The notes under the pieces were generated by a model. That model did no database searches. It worked only from the letters and a program-made list of their open reading frames with translations, and was not told where the DNA came from. Position numbers and translations under genes: made by a program. Below are positions 1 through 5,399 of a stretch of 6,005 nucleotides of DNA, one piece after another. Source of the stretch: an uncultured Collinsella sp. (lineage in GTDB: Bacteria; Actinomycetota; Coriobacteriia; Coriobacteriales; Coriobacteriaceae); the NCBI GenBank assembly GCA_900553935.1, contig USFK01000099.1, forward strand, positions 1 through 6,005. The letters are read 5' to 3'. How positions within the stretch are numbered: position 1 is the first letter of the stretch; each line of letters begins with the position of its first letter.

Positions 1-487
1 GGGCGGCATCTACCGTGTCGGGGGTATCGACACCGCGGACGCGGCTCAGATCGGCCGCCTCGCCCTCAAGACCCCACAGACCGGCGAGCGCGATGATCTC
101 GGAGGCGTTGCCGCGCACGATGGCGGGCTTGTACTGCTTGAGTTCGCCTACCAGCTGGGTGCGTAGACTGCCGATACCCAGGCCCACCGGATCGAGCACC
201 CAGGGCTTGCCGGCGTCGTGTGCCGCCTTGGCCGCGCGGGGAATCGTCTGCTCGTAGATGGGGAAGAGCGTTCCCATGTTCAGATAGATGGCGCTGCCGC
301 CGGCAACGAGCGCCTCGCCCTCGTCGGGCAGATAGACCATGGCGGCCGAACCGCCCACGGCGAGCTGCGCGTTGGCGACAAAGTCAATCGTCACCGTGTT
401 GGTGATGGAGCCCGCCATCGGGTTAGTGGCATGAATTTCGTCCACGGCCTTGACCACGTCTTGCTTAAGCTGTTCCGAATCAATCAC
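1..487 (-). CDS. thiM: Hydroxyethylthiazole kinase ThiM, N-terminal part (3' end outside the window)
   Basis: ThiM phosphorylates 4-methyl-5-(2-hydroxyethyl)thiazole with ATP in thiamine salvage, in the cytoplasm. The visible 162 codons start at a GTG (485-487) and read off the left edge with no stop. Family signatures in order are: SITNTV (residues 27-32) followed by FVANAQLAVGGSAAM (36-50), the substrate-site region; YLNMGTL (68-74); KPWVLDPVGLG (94-104); IVRGNASEI (123-131) with ALAG (133-136); and GVDT (152-155). The usual proteins are about 260-270 residues, so roughly 100 C-terminal residues, including the catalytic TGxGC-type end, are not visible. GTG is chosen because AAGGAGG lies 8 bases upstream and the nearby ATG on this strand runs into a stop at once. 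The histidine often seen before the ITN motif (VHCITN in E. coli) is replaced (AGSITN). A TPP riboswitch precedes the gene and supports the assignment independently. Confidence in the family is high. Confidence 0.93.
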   Translation of the reverse strand, partial: MIDSEQLKQDVVKAVDEIHATNPMAGSITNTVTIDFVANAQLAVGGSAAMVYLPDEGEALVAGGSAIYLNMGTLFPIYEQTIPRAAKAAHDAGKPWVLDPVGLGIGSLRTQLVGELKQYKPAIVRGNASEIIALAGLWGLEGEAADLSRVRGVDTPDTVDAA

Positions 488-495
488 TGCACATG

Positions 496-502
496 CCTCC
501 TT
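496..502 (-). promoter_or_regulatory. Ribosome binding site of thiM, which fixes a GTG start
   Basis: Read on the minus strand this is AAGGAGG, a near-perfect Shine-Dalgarno sequence, 8 bases before the GTG at 487-485. It decides the start, because no in-frame ATG exists nearby. The site lies just downstream of the leader terminator hairpin, so it is reached only by transcripts that read through that hairpin. Confidence 0.8.
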
Positions 503-509
503 GGCATAG

Positions 510-540
510 AAAAGGGGCGCTGTGCATAGACAGCGCCCCT
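510..540 (-). terminator. Intrinsic terminator (expression platform) of the thiM riboswitch
   Basis: A perfect 10-bp inverted repeat (513-522 against 531-540) encloses an 8-base loop. On the minus strand the GC-rich stem is followed by UUUU (513-510, the first U belonging to the stem) and then C. It lies between the TPP aptamer and the thiM ribosome binding site, where a riboswitch-controlled terminator is expected. The U-tract is short, so termination may be partial, or the hairpin may also hinder translation. I see no obvious antiterminator by eye. Confidence 0.75.
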
Positions 541-549
541 CAAAAGGCG

Positions 550-644
550 GCATGCTCCCTACGCCAGCATTAACTGACAGGTTCAAAGGATTGGGCCCCA
601 TGCCCTCTCAGCCTTGTGGTTTGCACCGCCGGCACTCCCGCATC
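550..644 (-). promoter_or_regulatory. TPP (THI-box) riboswitch aptamer
   Basis: Read on the minus strand, this leader has the conserved TPP-aptamer blocks in order. They are GGGAGTGCC at the 5' side (639-631), GGCTGAGAG (613-605), CCTTTGAACCTG (589-578), then TTAATGC, and GCGTAGGGA (564-556). A closing P1 helix is visible as ATGC (643-640) with GCAT (555-552). The variable arm between CTGAGAG and CCTTTGAACC is short and GC-rich. In this RNA family, binding of thiamine pyrophosphate represses thiamine synthesis and uptake genes. Here the downstream hairpin at 513-540 and then thiM fit transcriptional control. The boundaries are approximate by a few bases. Confidence 0.95.
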
Positions 645-670
645 GAATCTGTTGTTCCCTATACTAGCGC
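645..670 (-). promoter_or_regulatory. Possible -10 region for the thiM riboswitch transcript
   Basis: The transcript must begin upstream of the aptamer, within about 645-665 on the minus strand. A TAGTAT hexamer (666-661 read in reverse) could be the -10 box. No good -35 hexamer is visible at 16-18 bases; that position falls inside the adjacent inverted repeat. The assignment is weak and rests mainly on location. Confidence 0.3.
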
Positions 671-772
671 ACCTGCCAAAAAGGGACAGGTTTATTTTGG
701 CAGGTAACAACTGGGGCTTTGCGTTTTCCCAGATAAAACCTGCCAAAATAAACCTGTCTCTTTTTGGCAGGT
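671..772. repeat. Nested inverted-repeat element, REP/BIME-like, 102 bases
   Basis: Two 35-base arms, 671-705 and 738-772, are reverse complements with a single difference (684 against 759). In plus-strand RNA that difference becomes a G-U pair, so pairing is unbroken; in minus-strand RNA it is a C/A mismatch. Each arm is itself an inverted repeat: ACCTGCCAAAA (671-681, 738-748) against TTTTGGCAGGT (695-705, 762-772). The 11-mer therefore occurs four times. The 32-base centre adds CTGGG (711-715) against CCCAG (728-732). The element can form one long hairpin or two smaller ones. No coding capacity is seen. It fills the gap between the divergent thiM leader and the HAD gene. The design resembles REP/BIME repeats that are mobilised in trans, but that is inference; copy number in the genome would decide. 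Confidence 0.8.
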
Positions 773-775
773 CGG

Positions 776-781
776 TACAAT
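776..781 (+). promoter_or_regulatory. Candidate -10 box for the HAD-lysR transcript
   Basis: TACAAT matches the TATAAT consensus at five of six positions and lies 31 bases before the HAD start codon. At 16 bases upstream sits CTGTCT (754-759), a poor -35 match that lies inside the right arm of the inverted repeat. Thus the repeat may contribute the upstream part of the promoter. The call rests on the -10 sequence and position only. Confidence 0.4.
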
Positions 782-812
782 AGACGGGATTAAGAATGAC
801 CGAGGGGGCCTT

Positions 813-1721
813 ATGATTAAACTTGTGCTGACCGATATGGACGATACGCTGATTCCAGCCGGGCATGACGGCGCCAGCGACTACGCCATCGAGGGCATTC
901 ATGCCATGCAGGCGGCGGGTCTGCACTTTGGCCCGGTTTCGGGTCGCCAGCCCTCCGCGATGGGCTGGATGTTCCGCAATCGCGCCGAGTGCTTCTCGAC
1001 CGGCGCGTTTTGCAACGGCCAGGTCATGTTTGTGGACGGCGAGGTGGTAGCCTCGCATGCGACCGATAACGCCGCCCTTATGCGCTTGGCTGACTACTTG
1101 GAGCAAGAGACCGACGATACGTATCTGAAGGTCTACGGCCTGGGTGATGACTTTTGGGGCAACGATGCCTATTGTGTGACGAGCGACCCCGAGCGTGTGC
1201 GCCGCGCCATGGAGTCGGGCGGCAACGCATGGCTCAAGGGCGAAGAGGCCCCGTGCCGTCCTGTCGTCGATGACGCACCAGTGTTCAAGGCGAATATCTG
1301 GAGTGCTCGTTCGCGTGAGGAGCTCGCGGAGCTACGCGAGCGCGTTGCCGCCGAGGTGCCGGAACTCTCGCTCGTGTTTCCCAACAATCGTGTGCGCCTG
1401 TTCGACATTCTTCCAGCAGGTTGGGACAAGGGTTGCGCTGCGCTGGAGCTGGCGCGCGCTTTGGACCTGACGTCCGACGAGGTGGCCGTATTTGGCGATT
1501 CCGATAACGACCTGCCCATGATCGGTGCCGTCCCCAACTCCGTTGCAGTCGCCAATGCCAACGAGGCCGTCACGGTTGCTGCGCGCTGGCATATCGGCGC
1601 TGCGGCAGACGATGCGGTTGCCGGGGCTCTGCATCAGATTGCCGCCTGCGCCGCGACGGGGGAGATGCCGTCGTTTATGCGTCAGGCAGATGCGGCGGGT
1701 TCGGGTATCGCGGACGTCTAG
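813..1721 (+). CDS. HAD-superfamily phosphatase, Cof-like subfamily
   Basis: This is a 302-residue Mg-dependent hydrolase, probably a cytoplasmic phosphatase acting on a small phosphorylated metabolite. All four HAD motifs are present. Motif I is DMDDT (residues 8-12), with nucleophile D8 and general acid D10. Motif II is the serine of VSGR (S43). Motif III is K206 in GWDKG. Motif IV is GDSDND (228-233), which binds the metal. The stretch of about 80-190 between motifs II and III is the large C2-type cap that sets specificity, as in Cof/YbiV-type enzymes of 260-300 residues. The substrate cannot be read from sequence. The ATG at 813 follows GAGGGGG (802-808) closely. The gene ends 10 bases before the LysR gene, with whose ribosome binding site its stop overlaps, so co-transcription is likely. 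Confidence 0.92.
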   Translation: MIKLVLTDMDDTLIPAGHDGASDYAIEGIHAMQAAGLHFGPVSGRQPSAMGWMFRNRAECFSTGAFCNGQVMFVDGEVVASHATDNAALMRLADYLEQETDDTYLKVYGLGDDFWGNDAYCVTSDPERVRRAMESGGNAWLKGEEAPCRPVVDDAPVFKANIWSARSREELAELRERVAAEVPELSLVFPNNRVRLFDILPAGWDKGCAALELARALDLTSDEVAVFGDSDNDLPMIGAVPNSVAVANANEAVTVAARWHIGAAADDAVAGALHQIAACAATGEMPSFMRQADAAGSGIADV

Positions 1722-1726
1722 GGAGG
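1721..1726 (+). promoter_or_regulatory. Ribosome binding site of the LysR gene, overlapping the upstream stop
   Basis: GGGAGG begins on the last base of the HAD stop codon and lies 5 bases before the ATG at 1732. It fixes the start there, although the same frame is open upstream to 1525 inside the HAD gene. The overlap with the stop suggests translational coupling. Confidence 0.8.
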
Positions 1727-1731
1727 CCATC

Positions 1732-2628
1732 ATGAAGCTTCAACAGCTCAGGTATGTCGTCAAAGTTGCCGAATGCGGCAGCATCACCGAGGCCTCGCGC
1801 CGGCTCTTTGTGTCGCAGCCTTCGATTACCGCGTCGATCCGCGATCTCGAAAACGAGATGGGTGTGCACATCTTTGAGCGCACCAACAAGGGTGTCATTG
1901 TGTCCGAGGAGGGCGAGACCTTCTTGGGCTACGCGCGCCAGGTGCTCGACCAGGCTGACCTGCTCGAGGGCAAGTACAAGGGCACATCCGAGCAGGTGCC
2001 GCACTTTAGCGTGAGCTGCCAGCATTATTCCTTTGCCGTTAACGCGTTTGTCGATGTGATCCGTGAGTTCGATGCCGCGCGCTACGACTTTACCCTGCGC
2101 GAGGAGCAGACTCACGAGATTATCGAGGACGTCGCGCATATGAAAAGCGAACTGGGCATCCTATATCTGTCCGAACACAACCGCGAGGTCATCGAGCGCA
2201 TGCTGGTGGCCAACGAGCTCGTGTTCGAAGGGCTCTTCTGCGCCACGCCGCATGTCTTCGTCTGCGCCGACCATCCGCTGGCGGCCCGCTCCAGCGTGAC
2301 GCTCGAGGACTTGGAAGACTACCCGTTCCTGTCCTACGAGCAGGGCAGTTACAACTCGTTTTACTATTCCGAGGAGCTGACCTCGACGTTTGAGCGTCGC
2401 AAGAATATCCGCGTGCGCGACCGTGCGACGCTGTTCAACCTGGCCATGGGCCTCAACGGCTACACGGTGTGCTCGGGCGTGATTAGCCACGAACTCAACG
2501 GCCCCGGCATTATCTCGATTCCGCTCGATGTGGATGAGTACATGGAGATCGGCATCATCACGCGCAAGAACACGACGCTTACGCGCTATGGTCAAGCCTA
2601 TATTGACGCGATCCGTCAGCATATCTAG
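1732..2628 (+). CDS. LysR-type transcriptional regulator, MtaR/CmbR-like (methionine/cysteine control)
   Basis: This 298-residue protein has the normal LysR-family length. Residues 1-60 form the winged helix-turn-helix: MKLQQLRYVVKV opens it, the recognition region is ITEASRRLFVSQPSITASIRDLE (18-40), and the wing contains FERTNKGV (48-55). A linker helix follows (about 60-85). The rest (about 90-298) is the two-lobed co-inducer domain, with SCQHYSFAV (95-103), ELGILYLSEHN (140-150), FVCADHPLAA (176-185) and DRATLFNLA (230-238). From memory, these blocks resemble the streptococcal regulators MtaR/CmbR/HomR, which sense sulfur-amino-acid precursors such as O-acetylserine; that recall is not a search result. 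Downstream lies a MetE-like gene with a palindromic operator, the likely target. The gene is probably co-transcribed with the HAD gene. The family is certain; the regulon is inferred. Confidence 0.93.
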   Translation: MKLQQLRYVVKVAECGSITEASRRLFVSQPSITASIRDLENEMGVHIFERTNKGVIVSEEGETFLGYARQVLDQADLLEGKYKGTSEQVPHFSVSCQHYSFAVNAFVDVIREFDAARYDFTLREEQTHEIIEDVAHMKSELGILYLSEHNREVIERMLVANELVFEGLFCATPHVFVCADHPLAARSSVTLEDLEDYPFLSYEQGSYNSFYYSEELTSTFERRKNIRVRDRATLFNLAMGLNGYTVCSGVISHELNGPGIISIPLDVDEYMEIGIITRKNTTLTRYGQAYIDAIRQHI

Positions 2629-2674
2629 ACTGCTGCGTCCTGCACAGGTCAAATCTCTTCATGGCAGTCCCAAC

Positions 2675-2697
2675 TGATATAGGAAGCATCTATATCA
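2675..2697 (+). promoter_or_regulatory. Candidate LysR-type operator (Met-box-like palindrome)
   Basis: TGATATAG, seven bases, then CTATATCA form a perfect 8-bp palindrome in the region between the LysR gene and the MetE-like gene. The core TATAG-N7-CTATA has the same half-sites and spacing as the streptococcal MET-box that I recall as TATAGTTT-S-AAACTATA, bound by MtaR/MetR of the LysR family. Its centre (2686) is about 26-30 bases upstream of the candidate -10 at 2712-2717, so it overlaps the -35 region. That fits control of the promoter by the LysR protein encoded next door. Confidence 0.65.
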
Positions 2698-2711
2698 AAC
2701 TGTTATAAACG

Positions 2712-2717
2712 TATATT
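2712..2717 (+). promoter_or_regulatory. Candidate -10 box of the MetE-like gene
   Basis: TATATT matches the consensus at five of six positions in a conspicuously AT-rich stretch (about 2675-2720) of an otherwise GC-rich window. No good -35 hexamer is found at 16-18 bases; that position falls in the operator palindrome, as expected of an activator-dependent promoter. TATAAA at 2704-2709 is an alternative. A small dyad, CGTA-N5-TACG (2710-2722), overlaps the box. Confidence 0.45.
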
Positions 2718-2770
2718 TTACGATGGCCATATGAACGCTCATACTCTGTCCCAGTAAAGCAACCAATGCA

Positions 2771-2777
2771 AAGGGAG
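2771..2777 (+). promoter_or_regulatory. Ribosome binding site of the MetE-like gene, which decides its start
   Basis: AAGGGAG lies 6 bases before the ATG at 2784. An in-frame ATG at 2766 exists but has no purine-rich site ahead of it and would itself overlap this motif, so 2784 is the start. Confidence 0.8.
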
Positions 2778-2783
2778 ATATCT

Positions 2784-3917
2784 ATGAGCACTTCAATTCA
2801 ACCGAACGCGCCGTTTCGCGCCGATATCGTCGGCAGCTTTCTTCGTCCGCAGGCCGTAAAGGATGCCCGCGCTGCCTATGCGGCAGGCACGCTCGATGCC
2901 GAGGGGCTTAAAGCCGTCGAGGATGAGGCTATTCGCGACCTGGTGGACAAGCAAAAGGCCGCCGGTCTGCAGGTGATTACCGATGGCGAGTTTCGTCGCA
3001 GTTACTGGCACCTCGATTTTATGTGGGGGCTCAACGGCATTGAACGCCGCACCTCGCGTACGGGCTATATGTTCCACGACGAGGAGACCACGGCTGACAC
3101 CGCCGTGGTGACCGGCCCCATCAGCGGCGAGAACCACCCCTTCGTCGAGCACTTTAAGTTTGTCAAGGCACTCGAGGGGGAGGGCCACGTTGCACGCCAG
3201 ACCATTCCGGCGCCGATCCAGACGTTCTCGGAGGTTACGCTCGACCGCTGCGATGGCCAGCAGGAGAGCCTGCGCGCTGTCTATAAGACCGATGAGGAAC
3301 TTGCCGACGCAATTGCAGCCGCTTATCGCACGGTGATCGCCGACCTGTACGCAGCGGGTTGCCGCAACATCCAGTTTGATGACTGCACCTGGGGCATCTA
3401 TTGCGATACCGACTTTGTGTCCAAGACTGGCATGAGCCCGGTTGACCTGCAAAAGGTGAGCGAGCTGGGCGTGGCGCTCAACAACGCCGCCATCGAGGGC
3501 AAGCCCGACGACCTCGTCATTAACACGCACGTGTGCCGCGGCAACTACCATTCTACCTATGCTTTCGAGGGCGGCTATGACCCCATCGCGCCGTACCTGT
3601 TTGCACATGAGGATGTCGACGCATTCTACCTGGAGTTCGATACGCCGCGCGCCGGCGGTTTTGAGCCGCTCAAGTACGTTGCCCCGGGCAAGAAGGTCGT
3701 GCTGGGCTTGGTAACCTCCAAGGCGGCAGAGCTCGAGAACGAGGATGTTATCGTCGAGCGCATCCGCGAAGCCGCAAAGTACGTGCCGCTCGAGAACCTG
3801 TACCTGTCGCCCCAGTGTGGCTTTGCCAGCTGCGAGATCGGCAACAAGCTGACCGAGGACGAACAGTGGGCAAAGATTGCGCTGGTTAGGCGCATTGCCG
3901 AGCGTGTCTGGAAGTAG
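2784..3917 (+). CDS. MetE-like cobalamin-independent methionine synthase, C-terminal-domain type (YxjG/YxjH-like)
   Basis: This 377-residue protein corresponds to the catalytic C-terminal barrel of cobalamin-independent methionine synthase, which transfers a methyl group to the thiol of homocysteine. Full MetE is about 750 residues; this short form lacks the N-terminal barrel, as in Bacillus YxjG/YxjH. The N terminus reads FRADIVGSFLRP (11-22), and GLQVITDGEFRR (61-72) follows, a block typical of the family. The zinc ligands expected from MetE are all present: H249 and C251 (NTHVCRGN), E284 (YLEFD) and C345 (SPQCGF). Other conserved parts are QFDD (197-200), FDTPRAGGFEPL (285-296) and VLGLVTSK (306-313). 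Short MetE-like enzymes do not all use folate; the methyl donor cannot be told from sequence. The gene has its own promoter region with a Met-box-like palindrome downstream of a LysR gene, which supports methionine-linked control. Confidence 0.9.
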   Translation: MSTSIQPNAPFRADIVGSFLRPQAVKDARAAYAAGTLDAEGLKAVEDEAIRDLVDKQKAAGLQVITDGEFRRSYWHLDFMWGLNGIERRTSRTGYMFHDEETTADTAVVTGPISGENHPFVEHFKFVKALEGEGHVARQTIPAPIQTFSEVTLDRCDGQQESLRAVYKTDEELADAIAAAYRTVIADLYAAGCRNIQFDDCTWGIYCDTDFVSKTGMSPVDLQKVSELGVALNNAAIEGKPDDLVINTHVCRGNYHSTYAFEGGYDPIAPYLFAHEDVDAFYLEFDTPRAGGFEPLKYVAPGKKVVLGLVTSKAAELENEDVIVERIREAAKYVPLENLYLSPQCGFASCEIGNKLTEDEQWAKIALVRRIAERVWK

Positions 3918-3963
3918 TGCTGCCGTTCGCAGGGGCGTCGTGGTCGGAGCGGCATGCATCGCG

Positions 3964-3969
3964 TACAAT
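3964..3969 (+). promoter_or_regulatory. Candidate -10 box of the permease gene
   Basis: TACAAT (five of six consensus positions) lies 71 bases before the permease start codon. TGGTCG (3941-3946), 17 bases upstream, is a weak -35 match (three of six). Since no terminator is visible after the MetE-like gene, the permease may also receive read-through transcription from it. Confidence 0.45.
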
Positions 3970-3973
3970 GGTT

Positions 3974-4015
3974 CGGATCGTATCGTTCGGGCAGGTTATC
4001 CGATATGCCCGATCG
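3974..4015 (+). promoter_or_regulatory. Permease leader with alternative hairpins
   Basis: Two stems compete for the same bases. TCGGGCA (3987-3993) pairs with TGCCCGA (4006-4012), extended by CG/CG beyond one mismatch. CGGAT (3974-3978) pairs with ATCCG (3998-4002), which lies within the loop of the first. The leader would be about 60-65 bases if transcription starts near 3976. No U-run follows, so it is not an intrinsic terminator, and I do not see the PyrR-binding consensus. A regulatory role is only possible. Confidence 0.3.
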
Positions 4016-4028
4016 CCCTTCCATTATG

Positions 4029-4034
4029 AAAGGA
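4029..4034 (+). promoter_or_regulatory. Ribosome binding site of the permease gene, which decides its start
   Basis: AAAGGA lies 5 bases before the ATG at 4040. The reading frame is open back to 3917, but the upstream part lacks a ribosome binding site and family similarity, so 4040 is the start. Confidence 0.75.
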
Positions 4035-4039
4035 CATCC

Positions 4040-5374
4040 ATGTCCCAATCCTCGACGCCCGCCGTCGCCGATGCCATCTACGATGCGTCGTCGCTCGGTC
4101 GCCCGCGCATGTTCTTGCTCGGCCTGCAGCACCTGTTTGCCATGTTTGGCGCCACGGTGTTGGTGCCTGTGCTCACCGGCCTTTCGGTTTCGGCAACCCT
4201 TTTGTTTGCCGGCCTGGGCACGCTGCTCTTCCACTTCCTGTCGCGCGGTAAGGTGCCGGCATTTTTGGGCTCATCATTTGCCTTTATTGCCGGTTATGCC
4301 GCAATCGCGCCCAACGGCGAGGCCGAGCTTTTGCCCTACGCCTGCCTGGGCGTAGCTTGTGCCGGCCTGCTCTATCCGGTGCTGGCGGCCCTGTTTCGCG
4401 CGTTTGGTGCCAAGCGTGTTATGCGCTTCTTCCCGCCGGTGGTGACGGGCCCCATCGTCATTTCCATCGGCCTGATCTTGGCAAGCTCTGCCATCGCTAA
4501 CTGCCAGACCAATTGGCTTGTTGCCGTTGTCGCCGTGGCCGTGATCGTCATATGCAACATCTGGGGCCGCGGCATGGTCAAGATCGTGCCGATTCTGCTG
4601 GGCGTTGTGGTGAGCTATGCCGTTGCGACTGCGCTCGGCGAGGTTGATTTCTCGGGCGTCGCAGCCGCTCCCTGGGTTGGCTTGCCCGTCGTGTGGGATA
4701 ACACCGTGTTTGCACTCTTTGGGCCGCAGTTCGATAGCGGTCTTGCCACGACGGCCATCATCACCATTATGCCGCTGGCATTTGCGACCATGATCGAGCA
4801 TATCGGTGATATCTCGGCTATCGGCTCCACTTGCGAGCGTAACTACATCGCCGATCCCGGTCTGCATCGCACGCTGCTCGGCGACGGCCTTGCCACGATC
4901 CTGGCTTCGCTCTTTGGCGCTCCGGCCAACACCACCTATGGCGAGAACACCGGCGTGCTCGCCCTGACGCGCGTGTTCGACCCGCGCGTGATTCGCATTG
5001 CCGCGTGTTGCGCCATCGTGCTTTCGTTCTGCCCCAAGTTCGCGGCTGTCATTGCGGCCATGCCGGCGTGCGTAATCGGCGGTGTGTCGCTCGTGCTCTA
5101 TGGCATGATCAGCGCCGTGGGCGTTCGCAACCTCATCGAGAACCAGGTCGATTTCCAAAATAACCGCAACGTGCTGGTGGCCGCCCTGGTGCTCGTGCTT
5201 TCGCTCGGCATTGCGTACAGCACCGCCGGCGCCATCGTGTTGGAGCTGGGCGGCGTGACGATTTCGCTCTCGGGTCTTGCCGTGGGATCGCTGGTGGGCA
5301 TTGTGCTCAATGCCATCCTACCGGGCAACGACTTTGAGTTTGATGTCTCCGAGCTTGAGGAGGCTGCTGAGTAG
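4040..5374 (+). CDS. uraA: Uracil permease, NCS2 (nucleobase:cation symporter-2) family
   Basis: This 444-residue inner-membrane transporter imports uracil, probably with protons, for pyrimidine salvage. The protein is hydrophobic throughout, with many membrane segments; NCS2 proteins have 14. Signatures are: LGLQHLFAMFGATVLVPVL (27-45), which is close to E. coli UraA; KVPAFLGSSFAFI (71-83); RFFPPVVTGPIV (129-140); the substrate-site segment MIEHIGDIS (251-259) with E253; DPGLHRTLLGDGLAT (272-286); and NTTYGENTGVLALTRV (297-312) with E302. The two glutamates align with UraA E241 and E290, which contact uracil. UraA H245 is replaced by D257 here; I recall aspartate at this place in Gram-positive PyrP-type permeases, so it is probably no defect. 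UraA is 429 residues, so the length is normal. The acidic C-terminal tail (about 431-444) is cytoplasmic by family topology. Xanthine transport is a less likely alternative. Confidence 0.93.
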   Translation: MSQSSTPAVADAIYDASSLGRPRMFLLGLQHLFAMFGATVLVPVLTGLSVSATLLFAGLGTLLFHFLSRGKVPAFLGSSFAFIAGYAAIAPNGEAELLPYACLGVACAGLLYPVLAALFRAFGAKRVMRFFPPVVTGPIVISIGLILASSAIANCQTNWLVAVVAVAVIVICNIWGRGMVKIVPILLGVVVSYAVATALGEVDFSGVAAAPWVGLPVVWDNTVFALFGPQFDSGLATTAIITIMPLAFATMIEHIGDISAIGSTCERNYIADPGLHRTLLGDGLATILASLFGAPANTTYGENTGVLALTRVFDPRVIRIAACCAIVLSFCPKFAAVIAAMPACVIGGVSLVLYGMISAVGVRNLIENQVDFQNNRNVLVAALVLVLSLGIAYSTAGAIVLELGGVTISLSGLAVGSLVGIVLNAILPGNDFEFDVSELEEAAE

Positions 5375-5399
5375 CAGCTGTGTTCAGCTAAAACAAGAT

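Noticed and set aside
671..772. A CRISPR array or insertion-sequence end
   Set aside because: The units are inverted rather than direct repeats, there is one pair only with a single spacer, and no transposase gene or target duplication is visible.
570..1106. A 178-codon minus-strand frame spanning the riboswitch, repeat and HAD start
   Set aside because: It runs through the TPP aptamer and the inverted repeat and overlaps the conserved HAD N terminus; it resembles no protein.
1525..1731. Upstream extension of the LysR reading frame into the HAD gene
   Set aside because: The family N terminus (MKLQQLRYVV) begins at 1732 after GGGAGG. The upstream residues are arginine-rich shadow sequence.
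2628..2669. A terminator after the LysR gene (GACTGC/GCAGTC)
   Set aside because: The stem is 6 bp with a 30-base loop and no U-tract follows.
3918..3960. A terminator after the MetE-like gene
   Set aside because: Only short, imperfect complementarity (TGCCG/CGGCA) without a T-run is present, so read-through into the permease gene cannot be excluded.
2793..3968. A 391-codon open frame on the minus strand across the MetE-like gene
   Set aside because: It is an antisense shadow: GC-biased third positions remove stops on the opposite strand. It has no ribosome binding site or recognisable family, while the plus-strand frame has all MetE zinc ligands.
3917..4039. Upstream extension of the permease reading frame to 3917
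   Set aside because: The extension holds a likely promoter and leader, shows no family similarity, and lacks a ribosome binding site; AAAGGA precedes the ATG at 4040.
4274..5158. A 294-codon open frame on the minus strand across the permease
   Set aside because: Its translation is rich in H, R, G and D without domains, typical of antisense to a membrane protein gene. The plus-strand frame is a clear NCS2 permease.
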